Positions 25,907-34,225 are shown, counted from the stretch's first letter. The stretch is DNA of 64,000 nucleotides from JACVRN01 sp036389255 (GCA_036389255.1 DASVQI010000012.1:124001-188000); one strand, 5' to 3'. Notes: generated from the sequence alone by a model not told the origin. Numbers and translations: made by a program.

Positions 25907-26656
25907 TTACAGGCTCTCGAACGTCCTCAAGACCAATTCGGTATCTGACAAGTCGGGCAGGAATGCGTCCGGGGAATGCGCCAGCAGGTCTTCGCGTGAA
26001 TACATGCGGCCCGTGCCTACGGCCACCGCCGCCATACGGCCGTGACGCGCGCAGAGGATGTCGTTCGGCGTATCGCCTATGACTATGAACTGCTCGGGCG
26101 GAAGATTCAGTTTGAGATGACGATTGATGCGCTCTACTGCGAGCGCGGGCAAGTCTCTGCGGTCGTGCGAGTCATCACCGAAAGCTCCCGGCAGTTGAAA
26201 GAATTCCGAGAGCCCTATGATACGCATCTTCAGGTGCGCGGCTGGCTCTATGTTGCCCGTGAGAAGCGAGTTCAGATAGCGTGGGTGCCTGTCGGTCGCC
26301 TCCAGCGCCTCTCGCACGCCCGGCAGAAGATGAAAGCCCTGAGCGCCTTCACTGGTCGCGCGCTCCATCTCGCGCATGTAGTGTGTGCGTAAATCTCCCA
26401 CGCGCTCGCGTATCTGCTCGGGCGTGAAGCCCTCTTCGCGCAAAGCCTCCACGACAATCTGCAAATCCGTCATGCCGGAGACTGTCATCTCTCGCAGGCG
26501 TCCGGCCGTGCCGAAAACATTCTCCAGAACCGGCACTGTGTAATCCTTGTAGGCATCCCTGCGATGAGAGCGCATGAGCGTGCCGTCAATGTCCCAGAGC
26601 AGAACGCGCAAGTCTTTGTTATCGCCGCTCGCGGCATTGTCTAAAGCTTCAGTCAT
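25907..26656 (-). CDS. HAD-superfamily hydrolase (phosphatase-like)
   Basis: A 249-residue cytoplasmic protein with motif I LLWDIDGTLM (nucleophile Asp near residue 22), a helical cap, motif II Thr/Ser in LNSLLTGN, a Lys at about 150 and motif IV GDTPNDILCAR. It resembles phosphoglycolate phosphatase-like members that remove phosphate from small molecules. Substrate cannot be inferred. It lies just downstream of the biotin carrier and carboxylase genes on the same strand (30 bases), so it may be co-transcribed with them. Confidence 0.88.
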   Translation of the reverse strand: MTEALDNAASGDNKDLRVLLWDIDGTLMRSHRRDAYKDYTVPVLENVFGTAGRLREMTVSGMTDLQIVVEALREEGFTPEQIRERVGDLRTHYMREMERATSEGAQGFHLLPGVREALEATDRHPRYLNSLLTGNIEPAAHLKMRIIGLSEFFQLPGAFGDDSHDRRDLPALAVERINRHLKLNLPPEQFIVIGDTPNDILCARHGRMAAVAVGTGRMYSREDLLAHSPDAFLPDLSDTELVLRTFESL

Positions 26657-26685
26657 AAAATGGATTGCTATTCCTTCTCGCGCTT

Positions 26686-27192
26686 CTATTCAATGACGGC
26701 GAGGACTTCGCCCGCGTTGACGGTCGCGCCCGCCTTCGTGTTGAGCGCCGTGACCGTCCCGGCTTTGGGCGACTTCATCTCGTTCTGCATCTTCATGGCC
26801 TCGACCACCAGAATGGGGTCGCCCGCTTCTACCTGCGCGCCTGCCTCTACGTGAACGCGCACGACCTTGCCGGGCATCTGCGCGACAATCTGTGCGGAGC
26901 CGTCCGACTGTGCGGCCGAGCTTGCAGTGGCGCGCAGCCGCTTAGGGTCAGCGAGCGCGATTGAGTAAACCTGTCCGCGCACGCGAACCTCTGCCTTCTC
27001 AGGCTGCGCCGCGCTCCGGCTGACGCGGCAATCGTAGACGCGGCCATTCATGATTAAGAGATAACGGCCGTCCGCGCCCTCTCTGACTTCCATCTCGACG
27101 GAGCGGCCGTCAATCTCAGCGAAAACCCGCTCGGCCTCGCGCCTGATGCGAAGCTCCTGCTTTTCGCCCTCTATGTCTGCAAGAAGTTTCAT
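26686..27192 (-). CDS. Biotin carboxyl carrier protein of an acyl-CoA carboxylase
   Basis: A 168-residue protein. Residues 95-168 form a biotinyl domain with the biotin-acceptor Lys in VVEAMKMQNEM. The N-terminal 90 residues are a beta-rich region similar to the part before the carrier domain in propionyl-CoA and related carboxylases. It is 33 bases downstream of the biotin carboxylase gene, and together they would be the biotin half of an acyl-CoA carboxylase. The carboxyltransferase is not in the window. The methylmalonyl-CoA mutase at 46.2 kb makes a propionyl-CoA role attractive but not shown. Confidence 0.88.
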   Translation of the reverse strand: MKLLADIEGEKQELRIRREAERVFAEIDGRSVEMEVREGADGRYLLIMNGRVYDCRVSRSAAQPEKAEVRVRGQVYSIALADPKRLRATASSAAQSDGSAQIVAQMPGKVVRVHVEAGAQVEAGDPILVVEAMKMQNEMKSPKAGTVTALNTKAGATVNAGEVLAVIE

Positions 27193-27225
27193 GCCTTTAA
27201 TCAGCTAAGGAAAACGATGCCCGGC

Positions 27226-28770
27226 TTAAGCTCTGGAATTAATCAGAGCGGCGCGGCCCGCCCTCCGCCAATGGCTCTGCTCTTCCGCCTGCGGCTCCCG
27301 GCTGGCCTCTGACTGCTTCTGTCTCCGCGCGTAAGCGAGCGCGGCTGCGACGAGCGCCGCGTCACGCCGCTCCAATGCTTCTGCGCTCAACTCTTCCGGC
27401 TCTTCTTTCGCGCGCCGAGCCTGTCGCTCGTTGAAGCGCGGGATAAAGCCCGTGTCTAGTCGGCCCGCTATGAACTCTTCGTCGCGGACTATGGCGCGGA
27501 AGAAGGGTAAAGTGGTCTTGATGCCGTCAACGTTGTATTCATCGAGCGCTCGCCTCATGCGGTCAATCGCTTCCGCGCGATTGCTTCCCCACGCGGCGAG
27601 CTTTGAAATCATGGGGTCGTAGTAGATTGAGACTTCCGCGCCCTGTGTGACGCCGCCGTCGTCGCGTACGCCCGGCCCTGCCGGTACGCTCAGGAAGCTT
27701 ATGCGTCCGGGCGAGGGCATAAAGTTGTTGTCCGGGTCTTCGGCGTAGACGCGGCACTCTATGGCGTGGCCCTGCCAGCGAACCTGCGCCTGCGTGAAAG
27801 AGAGAGGCTCGCCTTCCGCCACTCTTATCTGCTCGCGCACCAGGTCAAATCCTGTGACAAGCTCCGTCACAGGATGCTCCACCTGTAGGCGCGTGTTCAT
27901 CTCAAGAAAGTAGAAGTCGCGCGTCACATCTGAGACAAGGAACTCTATAGTGCCAGCGCCAGCGTAGTTTGCCGCTCGGGTTATCTTTACGGCGGCCTCT
28001 CCCATACGCTCACGCAGGAGGCTGGCATCGTCAATCGGTGAAGGGCATTCTTCGACCACCTTTTGATGGCGGCGTTGAATGGAGCATTCGCGCTCGCCAA
28101 GATGCACCACGTTGCCGTGCGTGTCCGCGAAGACCTGAATCTCTATGTGGCGAGGGCGCTCAACGGCCTTTTCCAGATAGACCTCCGCGTTGCCGAAAGC
28201 GGCGGCGGCCTCGCTTTGCGCCGTCTCCAGAGCCGAGCGCAGCTCGTCTTCGCTCGCGACGAAGCGCATGCCCTTGCCGCCGCCGCCCGCAGAAGCCTTC
28301 AGCATCACAGGGTATCCAAGCCCTGCGGCGACTTCTCGCGCCTCTTCGTATGAGTCCAGAGGCTCTGTCGTGCCCGGCACAACGGGCGCTCCCGCTTCTA
28401 TGGCTACGCGGCGAGCGTTGACCTTGGAGCCCATCAAATCCATGGCTTCGGGCGAAGGGCCTATGAAGACGAGTCCGGCTTCCCCTACGGCGCGCGCGAA
28501 ATCCGCGTTCTCGGCCAGAAAGCCGTAGCCGGGATGTATGGCCTCAGCGCCTGAGCGAAGAGCGGCGTCCAGAATCCTGTCTATGCGCAGGTAGCTCTCT
28601 ACGGAAGGCGCGGCGCCAATCAGATAAGCTTCGTCCGCCAGTCGGACGTGAAGAGCATCGCTGTCAACTTCGGAATAAACGGCGACCGGAGAGATGTTCA
28701 GGTCACGGCAGGCGCGAATGATGCGGACGGCAATCTCGCCTCGATTGGCAATCAGAATTTTACGAAACAT
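27226..28770 (-). CDS. accC: Biotin carboxylase subunit (AccC-type)
   Basis: A 514-residue enzyme that carboxylates biotin on the carrier using ATP and bicarbonate. The N-domain starts MFRKILIANRGEIAVRIIRACRDL. The ATP-grasp domain has the Gly-rich loop KASAGGGGKGMRFV, and GERECSIQRRHQKVVEE, EMNTRLQVEHPVTE and the catalytic Arg follow. At about 450 residues the family ends; here some 60 extra residues are Glu/Ala/Arg-rich and probably disordered. Its start codon lies next to the heptad hairpin at 28777. The gene symbol could equally be that of an acyl-CoA carboxylase alpha subunit. Confidence 0.93.
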   Translation of the reverse strand: MFRKILIANRGEIAVRIIRACRDLNISPVAVYSEVDSDALHVRLADEAYLIGAAPSVESYLRIDRILDAALRSGAEAIHPGYGFLAENADFARAVGEAGLVFIGPSPEAMDLMGSKVNARRVAIEAGAPVVPGTTEPLDSYEEAREVAAGLGYPVMLKASAGGGGKGMRFVASEDELRSALETAQSEAAAAFGNAEVYLEKAVERPRHIEIQVFADTHGNVVHLGERECSIQRRHQKVVEECPSPIDDASLLRERMGEAAVKITRAANYAGAGTIEFLVSDVTRDFYFLEMNTRLQVEHPVTELVTGFDLVREQIRVAEGEPLSFTQAQVRWQGHAIECRVYAEDPDNNFMPSPGRISFLSVPAGPGVRDDGGVTQGAEVSIYYDPMISKLAAWGSNRAEAIDRMRRALDEYNVDGIKTTLPFFRAIVRDEEFIAGRLDTGFIPRFNERQARRAKEEPEELSAEALERRDAALVAAALAYARRQKQSEASREPQAEEQSHWRRAGRAALINSRA

Positions 28771-28776
28771 AAAAAT

Positions 28777-28866
28777 AGGGGATAGGGGATAGGGGGCAGG
28801 AGTTGGTAAAAAGAAAATACATTTGTCTTTCTTTTCCTATCCCCTGACCCCTATCCCCCATCCCCC
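28777..28866. repeat. Heptad hairpin upstream of accC
   Basis: Tandem GGGGATA units (28778 onward) face CCTATCC, CCTGACC, CCTATCC, CCCATCC on the right (28836-28866). The A-rich centre contains AAAAAGAAAAT. It fills the whole gap between the accC start and the end of the gene at 28872. Confidence 0.88.
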
Positions 28867-28871
28867 GCCTT

Positions 28872-29162
28872 TCATACTACAACGGAATTTGTAGGGTGGC
28901 GCGGGTCGTAGCGGACGGTGATGCTTGCGCCGGGCTTGTACTCTTCCTGTCGGCGGCGCTGGTCGTGATTGAGCGTCTGCGATGATTCATAATCAACGCC
29001 GCTTATGTTGTAACTGTAGTAGATGAAGATTGCGCCCGACTCGTCCGTCTGCGTGTCGAAAATCATGCCGTCCGCGATGCGCCCGGTCAGAAGCAGCCGG
29101 GCGCGCCGCATCACTTCGTCGTTCCCATTCTTCTTGCGTCGAAAGTGGTCAAGCAGTGACAT
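28872..29162 (-). CDS. DUF3592-like small protein
   Basis: A 96-residue protein without a signal peptide. The N-terminus is basic (FRRKKNGNDEVMRRARLL). The remainder has the beta-strand pattern and the VRYDPRHPTNSVVV ending typical of DUF3592-type domains, which occur in membrane or periplasmic proteins of unknown function. Here the flanking membrane helices are absent, so this is a soluble single-domain form. It is probably the last gene of a set with the pseudopilin-like gene at 29214. Confidence 0.65.
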   Translation of the reverse strand: MSLLDHFRRKKNGNDEVMRRARLLLTGRIADGMIFDTQTDESGAIFIYYSYNISGVDYESSQTLNHDQRRRQEEYKPGASITVRYDPRHPTNSVVV

Positions 29163-29213
29163 GGCGTTCGGGGGACGGGCTTCCGGCGTCCTTTAGCAGG
29201 AAGAGTGCGCGTC

Positions 29214-30137
29214 TCAATCCACCTTGCGAATGGATGGGCGCGCGCCTTGCTCGGCGTCCTGCTTGAAGGCCGAAGGCTTCAGAATGACGCCGTCGCGCAT
29301 GAGCCAGTCGTCCTCCGTATTCAGAATCTTATCCTCGCCCGGAAGCCGCACCTCGTAGTTGGTGAAGGAAACCTTCTCGTCCGTGGTGGTGCCGTCGTCC
29401 GCAGTAGAGTCCAGAGCGGCGCGACGAATCTGCGCGGGGCGGCCCCTGCGCGTCTTGCCCTTCGTCGGCAGCGTCGAGGCTAGGTCTGCGCGCGGCGTGT
29501 AACCGCGAGCGTCAACCGAGTTGAGCGCGGCGGCGAGCCTGCCGTCGGGGTCGGGCAGCCTCTCGCGCAAATCCTTCATGTCAGTGGGATAGGTTCCGTA
29601 GCGAGCGCGATATTCCAGAAGCGCTCTCTGAATAGTGTAGCCTTCGGCGTAGATTCCGGCTTCAATCCCGCGCTGTCGCTGGCGCAGGCGCTCCGGCACG
29701 GTCACGCCTATGAAAGCCACTATCATGAAAGCTACCAGAGCGGAGGAGGCAAGTCCGAGGTGGGCCGCGCGCGCGCCAATGAATCTTTGCGGCTCGCGCC
29801 TGATGGAGCGGCACAGAGCCACGCCTAGCCAGACCGAGAGCAGGGCCACAGGCAGCACCATGAGCTTCAGCCGCCACGCAGCCGTCTCAGCCGCAGAGAC
29901 TACAGACCAGAAGGCCAGCGAAAAAGTATCCTGCTCGTAGAGCGCGAAAGCAGTGGCGGACGCAAAGGTCGCCAAAAGCAGCGCGCCGCAAGCCGTGACC
30001 AGAGCGGCGCGGCCGTAAGCCGGAAGCTCACGTTCGGGACGGGCAAGTGGGGGGCCTACGGAGCGCGCGCCGCATCCGACGCAGCCTTCGCGCAAATCGC
30101 CTTCAAACTTCAGTCCGCAACAAGGACAGATTATCAA
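29214..30137 (-). CDS. Membrane protein with zinc ribbon and pseudopilin-like C-domain
   Basis: A 307-residue protein read from a TTG at 30137 with GAGGT about ten bases before it. Residues 4-23 form a CxxC...CxxC zinc ribbon (CPCC, CVGC). Three or four membrane helices follow to about residue 145. The rest lies outside the membrane and contains EGYTIQRALLEYRARYGTYPTDMKDLRERLPDP, the pattern of type II secretion pseudopilin G heads. No cleavage site of prepilin type is seen, so it is not itself a pilin. Its role is unknown. Confidence 0.65.
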   Translation of the reverse strand: MIICPCCGLKFEGDLREGCVGCGARSVGPPLARPERELPAYGRAALVTACGALLLATFASATAFALYEQDTFSLAFWSVVSAAETAAWRLKLMVLPVALLSVWLGVALCRSIRREPQRFIGARAAHLGLASSALVAFMIVAFIGVTVPERLRQRQRGIEAGIYAEGYTIQRALLEYRARYGTYPTDMKDLRERLPDPDGRLAAALNSVDARGYTPRADLASTLPTKGKTRRGRPAQIRRAALDSTADDGTTTDEKVSFTNYEVRLPGEDKILNTEDDWLMRDGVILKPSAFKQDAEQGARPSIRKVD

Positions 30138-30241
30138 TTCGCGTTTACCTCGAACAATTGAATGAGAGAGCGTGATTTTCTTGCGCTTTTAAGAAAAAGC
30201 GGCCCTTCGCTGGCTCCCCTTGTAAGTTATGGCTTCAGGCT

Positions 30242-30961
30242 TTATCCCTGTCGCGCGAAATCAGGCTCCGGGTGTCTTTTATCCGGCCCAGCTTTAGATG
30301 CTTTCTCCGCCTCTTTAGCTGCCGCCGCAGCCGATTCGGCCTCCACTCTGTTGACCTCTCGCCACGTGTGGTACATGCGGTGCGCGAAAGTCCAGTAGGA
30401 GCCCACGGCCAACACCCACAAGACTGCGGGCATGCGGTTGAAAAACGGGTTGCGCGAGGATGGATGCGTCGTCAGCGCTCCTATAATCAGCAGCACGACT
30501 CTTTCGGGCCGCCTGAGAAAGCCTACGTCGCATTTGGGAATCATGCTCTCCGCGCGTGCGCTCGTGTAGCTGACCATGACCGAGCCCATCATCGCCGCCC
30601 CGGCCAGAAAGACGTTCAGCGTGGAGTGAAATTGCGTGTCGCGCGCGTAAAAGAGCATCAGCCCGACGAAGACCACCATGTCCGAGAGACGGTCTAGCGA
30701 GGAATCCAGAAATCCCCCGAAGCGCGTCACGCGGCCTGACAGGCGGGCCACCTGCCCGTCCAGCATGTCAAAGAGGTTGGCTACAATCAGTATGACGCCA
30801 GCCCAGAAGAAGTTGCCGAGGCCGAAAAGCAGGCCGCAGCCGACGTTTATAGCTACGCCAATCACGGTCAGTATGTTCGGACTGATGTGGCCGTAGGCAA
30901 GCCCGCGCACCATCGCGTTGATGATGCGTTGCGCGCCCCGCCCTATACTAGCTCCAAACAC
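30242..30961 (-). CDS. CDP-alcohol phosphatidyltransferase family membrane enzyme
   Basis: A 239-residue inner-membrane enzyme. The catalytic motif DGx2ARx8Gx3Dx3D is intact (DGQVARLSGRVTRFGGFLDSSLDR, split here: DGQVAR at 67, then G, D and D). About six membrane helices are present. The last 40 residues are charged and Ala/Lys/Glu-rich. Members join CDP-diacylglycerol to glycerol phosphate, serine or inositol phosphate; the acceptor cannot be told from sequence. Inositol-phosphate or archaetidyl-type members are the closest in feel. The spacer 30962-31079 holds a period-7 stretch at 31033-31060 (AGTGATG, AGTGACG, GGTGACA) without a clear partner. Confidence 0.88.
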   Translation of the reverse strand: MFGASIGRGAQRIINAMVRGLAYGHISPNILTVIGVAINVGCGLLFGLGNFFWAGVILIVANLFDMLDGQVARLSGRVTRFGGFLDSSLDRLSDMVVFVGLMLFYARDTQFHSTLNVFLAGAAMMGSVMVSYTSARAESMIPKCDVGFLRRPERVVLLIIGALTTHPSSRNPFFNRMPAVLWVLAVGSYWTFAHRMYHTWREVNRVEAESAAAAAKEAEKASKAGPDKRHPEPDFARQG

Positions 30962-31079
30962 CTAAACCTTCTCCTCTAAGCTCGACCTAACCTGTACATG
31001 CGTAAATCGCCCGCCTTTCCAAACCGAGCATCATACAGTGATGAGTGACGGGTGACAAGCTGGAAGACAAAAGCTTCTC

Positions 31080-31550
31080 TTACTCGTCGTCATGAATCGT
31101 CTTCAGGCTTCTAATCTCGAAGTTGCGTGCTCCGGCGGGTGTGCGAACCATGACTTCGTCACCTTCCTCTTTGCCCATGAGGCTGCGGCCCACGGGCGAG
31201 GTCGTAGAGATTAAGCCTTCCTGCGGGTTGCTCTCTTCGGCCGTCACGAGGCGATAAGTCACCTCCTCGTCCCGCTCCGAATCGTAGAGCAACACCGTAG
31301 AGCCGTAAGCCACGCGGTCGTGCGGCACGCGCGATTTATCTATTGAGGAGACTTCGCTCAGCCTCTGGCGAAGCTGCGCGATTCTGGCCTTGACCACATT
31401 CTGGCGGTCTAGAGCGGCACGGTACTCCGCGTTCTCTCGCAGGTCACCGAATTCCAGCGCGCGCTTAATCTCCTTGGGAAGATGCACGCGCAGTTCCGAC
31501 TCCAGCTCGTCCAGTTCCTTCTGCAATCTGTCTTTGATGTCTTGTGTCAA
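31080..31550 (-). CDS. greA: Transcription elongation factor GreA
   Basis: A 156-residue protein of the usual length. It has an N-terminal coiled coil (about 1-78) with LEFGDLRENAEYRAALDRQ at its tip, where the acidic pair DxxE reaches the RNA polymerase active site. The C-terminal FKBP-like globular part contains GRSLMGKEEGDEVMVRTPAG. GreA triggers cleavage of backtracked RNA in stalled elongation complexes. It stands on the minus strand about 120 bases upstream of the CDP-alcohol transferase gene. About 100 bases separate it from the pfk start. Confidence 0.95.
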   Translation of the reverse strand: MTQDIKDRLQKELDELESELRVHLPKEIKRALEFGDLRENAEYRAALDRQNVVKARIAQLRQRLSEVSSIDKSRVPHDRVAYGSTVLLYDSERDEEVTYRLVTAEESNPQEGLISTTSPVGRSLMGKEEGDEVMVRTPAGARNFEIRSLKTIHDDE

Positions 31551-31654
31551 TTTCTTTAGTTCCCGCCGGGCTTTAAGGCGAAAGGCTTTCCCGACCCCCT
31601 CCGCGTTTTAATTCAGTCCGAAATTATATATGCCCACGCAATACTTAGGGAAGC

Positions 31655-32794
31655 TTATTGTGAAGAGATGGCGCTCATATTCTCGTCTCGTCTGGCGTGA
31701 TGCTCCTGCTCGTCCGGCGAGCCGAAAGAGATGCCCGTGTCTCGCGCGGTGCGTACAAGCTGCCCATCCTGCGGGACAATCTTAATCTGTGCAATGGCCT
31801 CAGCGAGCGGCACCGTCACTATGTCCGCCGCCTGAAGCGCCACCATCCTGCCGTACTCGCCCGCCATGAAGGCGCGCACGGCGCAGGCTCCGAAGTTGGT
31901 CGCAAGCATACGGTCGAAGGCGTTCGGGCGCCCGCCGCGCTGCAAGTGGCCTAGCACGACCGAGCGCGTCTCTTTGCCCGTGAGCCGCTCAAGCTCTTGG
32001 CAGCAGAAGCTGGCTATGCCGCCGAGGCGCGGAGCACGATCCGTGCCGCCCTGGTCTAGATAGATGGCCTCGCCGCCCGCAAGACGCGCTCCTTCCGAGG
32101 CCACTATGATGCAGAACTGCGCCTCGCTCCTTTCGCGCTCTATGACCTTCCGGGCTACCATCTCCATGTCAAAGGGAATCTCCGGAATCAGTATCACGTC
32201 CGCGCCGCCCGCCACGCCCGAATGCAGGGCAATCCAGCCGCTATGACGCCCCATCACTTCAAGTATCATCACGCGGTCGTGCGATTCGGCTGTGGTGTGA
32301 AGTCTATCCAGCGCTTCCGTGGCTATGTCGAGCGCCGTCATGAATCCGAAGGTCAACTCCGTAGCCGCTAGGTCGTTGTCAATCGTCTTGGGAACGCCGA
32401 CCACTGGAAAGCCGTAGCGGTCGAACTCTGCGGCGATGGTCAATGTCCCGTCGCCGCCCAGCACAATGAGGCCGTCAATCCCCAGCCGCTCAAGATTATT
32501 CAAAGCCTCACGGTATATATGCTCGGGCAGTATGCCGCGCCCTTCGGAGTCGCGCTCTACGAAGCGGCCACGATTACGCGCGCCAAGGATTGTGCCTCCG
32601 CGCGGCAGCAAGCCCCGCACGTCGCCCGGCCTTAACTCCCGCGTGTGCATCTCATCCAACAGCCCCTCGAAGCTGTCCTCGATTCCTATAACCCGCATGC
32701 CGTACTCGCCTACGGCCGTCTTGACCACGGCGCGCAGCACGGCATTCAAACCCGGCGCATCGCCTCCGCCCGTTACAACCCCGATTGTCTTCAT
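31655..32794 (-). CDS. pfkA: 6-phosphofructokinase, ATP- or PPi-dependent
   Basis: A 379-residue glycolytic enzyme. It has GVVTGGGDAPGLNAVLRA at the N-terminus, the phosphoryl-donor loop VLGGDGTL and the catalytic PKTIDND. In E. coli numbering the diagnostic positions are Gly104 and Lys124 (GGDGT, PKTIDND). Gly/Gly is typical of ATP enzymes and Asp/Lys of PPi enzymes; Gly/Lys occurs in group III, which includes both kinds. Hence the donor cannot be read off. The C-terminus has about 35 extra polar residues (SPDEQEHHARRDENMS). The start codon directly abuts the heptad hairpin at 32796. Confidence 0.93.
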   Translation of the reverse strand: MKTIGVVTGGGDAPGLNAVLRAVVKTAVGEYGMRVIGIEDSFEGLLDEMHTRELRPGDVRGLLPRGGTILGARNRGRFVERDSEGRGILPEHIYREALNNLERLGIDGLIVLGGDGTLTIAAEFDRYGFPVVGVPKTIDNDLAATELTFGFMTALDIATEALDRLHTTAESHDRVMILEVMGRHSGWIALHSGVAGGADVILIPEIPFDMEMVARKVIERERSEAQFCIIVASEGARLAGGEAIYLDQGGTDRAPRLGGIASFCCQELERLTGKETRSVVLGHLQRGGRPNAFDRMLATNFGACAVRAFMAGEYGRMVALQAADIVTVPLAEAIAQIKIVPQDGQLVRTARDTGISFGSPDEQEHHARRDENMSAISSQ

Positions 32795-32795
32795 A

Positions 32796-32896
32796 AATGG
32801 GTAATGGGTGACGGGTGTCAGGCGACGGGTTTCGGGGAAAGAAAATCAAGCTCTCTTTCTTTTACACGAAACCCGTCACCTGACACCCGGCACCTG
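32796..32896. repeat. Heptad hairpin between pfkA and the GrdB-like selenoprotein gene
   Basis: Left array in units of seven: AATGGGT, AATGGGT, GACGGGT, GTCAGGC, GACGGGT. Right array (32866-32896) runs ACGAAACCCGTCACCTGACA then CCCGG. The centre contains GGGGAAAGAAAA. The entire 104-base gap between two genes is this hairpin. Confidence 0.9.
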
Positions 32897-32898
32897 TT

Positions 32899-33633
32899 TT
32901 ATCCTCCTGCTTTCACTCGCGGCGGCTCGTACTGCTCGCCGTACTCCGGATACTCTATGGTTACTACCTGTCCCGGTCTGGTGTTTTCGGTCAGGAGCGT
33001 GAGCGCGTCCATCAGAACCTTGCGCTGCAAGTCCCTCATGCCGGGTCGGCCCAGACTGTTGCCAATCTTGAATCCCTTCGGATAGAGCGCTCTGGGCGGG
33101 CGCATCTGCGCGGAGACTTCCGGGCTCACAGTGATAAGCACCGTCGGGATGCCTTTCATCTCTATCTCGCGTTGAACCGCTACGACCGTGCGGTGGCAGA
33201 CGTTCGGTCAACCTCCGGTGAGGATGACAGCATCCGCGCGCGAGCCTCTGTCAATCTCGTTGGCTATCTGCGGCGCTGTGCCTTCGTACATGGCCTTGAG
33301 CTGCATGGTGTAGCCCATGTAGCCCACGTGCTTGCGCGCGACATCGCCAATCATGCCGTCCGTCTTCAGCTCTCTGAGCACGTCGAGCGGAAAGACTACG
33401 TTGATGTCCTCATCCGCGTCCGTGTGGTCGTAGTGGTGATGCGTGACCATCAATTCGGCCGAGTCGGCTTCGTGCGTGATAATCCTGTAGCCCAAGTCGC
33501 CTAACTCGTCCGCTATATTAAACGGCTCCTGCTCTTTCAGGTGTACGCCGCCAGCCGTGACAATCGCCACGGTCGCGCGTTTAAGCTCGCCTTCAAAGGG
33601 CGTGAACGGGACGCATTTTCTGGAAATCGCCAT
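32899..33633 (-). CDS. GrdB-family selenoprotein (glycine/sarcosine/betaine reductase selenoprotein B-like) with in-frame UGA as Sec
   Basis: The frame is open from the ATG at 33633 to TAA/TGA near 32899 except for one TGA at 33208-33210, codon 142. Upstream residues end in SRADAVILTGG, and downstream ones are PNVCHRTVVAVQREIEMKGIPTVL in the same frame. This gives GG-U-PNVC, the redox motif of selenoprotein B, where Sec is expected. The downstream frame has no ribosome site, so a 244-residue selenoprotein is favoured over two genes. In GrdB the Sec binds the activated substrate amine; stand-alone relatives in non-fermenting bacteria have unknown substrates. A hairpin with a GGUC loop follows the UGA. 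It is co-directional with the Sec peroxiredoxin gene upstream. Confidence 0.85.
33176..33194 (-). promoter_or_regulatory. Candidate bacterial SECIS hairpin in the GrdB-like gene
   Basis: Reading from the UGA, bases +14 to +32 fold as ACCGC-AC-GGUC-G-UA-GCGGU. There are five outer pairs, a small internal loop, a closing C-G pair and an apical loop GGUC about 20 bases from the UGA. E. coli fdhF SECIS also has GGUC-like bases in the loop. Seen by eye only. Confidence 0.55.
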
Positions 33634-33660
33634 AATGGAAAAACCTTGATTAAGTAAACC

Positions 33661-33714
33661 GGGCTGAGCCGCGAGAAAGTGGCTTCCTGAAAAGCGTTTC
33701 TAGCGGCCCAGCCC
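33661..33714 (-). other. Hairpin between the two selenoprotein genes
   Basis: GGGCTGAGCCGC (33661-33672) pairs with GCGGCCCAGCCC (33703-33714) with one mismatch. It is placed in the 124-base gap between the peroxiredoxin stop and the GrdB-like start. It could weaken read-through or protect RNA ends. No T tract is present. Confidence 0.5.
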
Positions 33715-33757
33715 GCCGACTCACAGGGGACAGCCTTTAAGCCCCCGTGCTAACTGT

Positions 33758-34225
33758 CTATTCCAGCTTGCGAAGCACCTCGAAGAGGTCTTCGTTATCG
33801 GGCTGATCGCCTATATTGTGTATATCCTTGTATGCAATCTTGCCCTGCTTGTCTACGATGAAGAGCGCGCGCTCCGAAATGCCATCGCCCGCGCGATATG
33901 CTCCGTAAGCGCGGGCGACTTCGCCCTTCGGCTCGAAGTCGCTCAACAGGTCGTAAGAAAGAGTGCCGAGGCTTTTAGCCCAGGCCGAGTTGCACGGGAC
34001 GCTGTCAACGGATATGCCCAGAACCTGAGCATCATAGCCTTTGAAGCGATCAAGATCTGCTTCATAGGCTGGCATCTGTGCCGTTCAAACAGGCGTCCAC
34101 GCCAGAGGGTAAAACGCCAGAACCACGTTCTGCTTGCCACGGAAATCCGAGAGCCGAACCTTCTTGTCTTTCTCAAGATGGCTCTTCAACTCAAAGTCCG
34201 GGGCCATGTCGCCAACTTCAGGCAT
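33758..34225 (-). CDS. Selenocysteine-containing peroxiredoxin (AhpC/TSA, BCP/AhpE-like)
   Basis: The ATG at 34225 has AAGGAGAA nine bases upstream. The frame is open over 155 codons except for TGA at 34085-34087, codon 47. The context is FYPLAWTPV-U-TAQMPAYEADLDRF. In peroxiredoxins this is TPVC-T, with the peroxidatic Cys exactly at the UGA, so Sec replaces it. Thr44 and Pro45 of the active site are present. A second Cys (VPCNSAW) about 35 residues on may act as the resolving thiol. The enzyme would reduce peroxides. UGA-coded peroxiredoxins are known, for example in Eubacterium acidaminophilum. It is the first gene of a probable operon with the GrdB-like gene, with a promoter at 34288. Confidence 0.85.
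34037..34069 (-). promoter_or_regulatory. Candidate SECIS hairpin in the peroxiredoxin gene
   Basis: Bases +16 to +48 after the UGA form an 11-position stem (GCCUAUGAAGC with GCUUCAAAGGC). It has one A-A mismatch, then three further pairs over a bulged A and a CUUG loop. The fold is strong, but its loop differs from the classical GGU type. Confidence 0.5.

Noticed and set aside
28777..28866. Heptad arrays as CRISPR arrays
   Set aside because: Units are seven bases with no spacers, and no cas genes are near.
31033..31060. A complete heptad hairpin upstream of the CDP-alcohol transferase gene
   Set aside because: Units AGTGATG, AGTGACG, GGTGACA are present, but I cannot find a convincing inverted partner, so it is mentioned only as a trace.
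33208..33633. The GrdB-like region as two separate genes or a nonsense pseudogene
   Set aside because: Both parts are in one frame, the UGA sits at the catalytic position and the next gene upstream shows the same feature. Recoding explains both better than two independent nonsense mutations at active sites.
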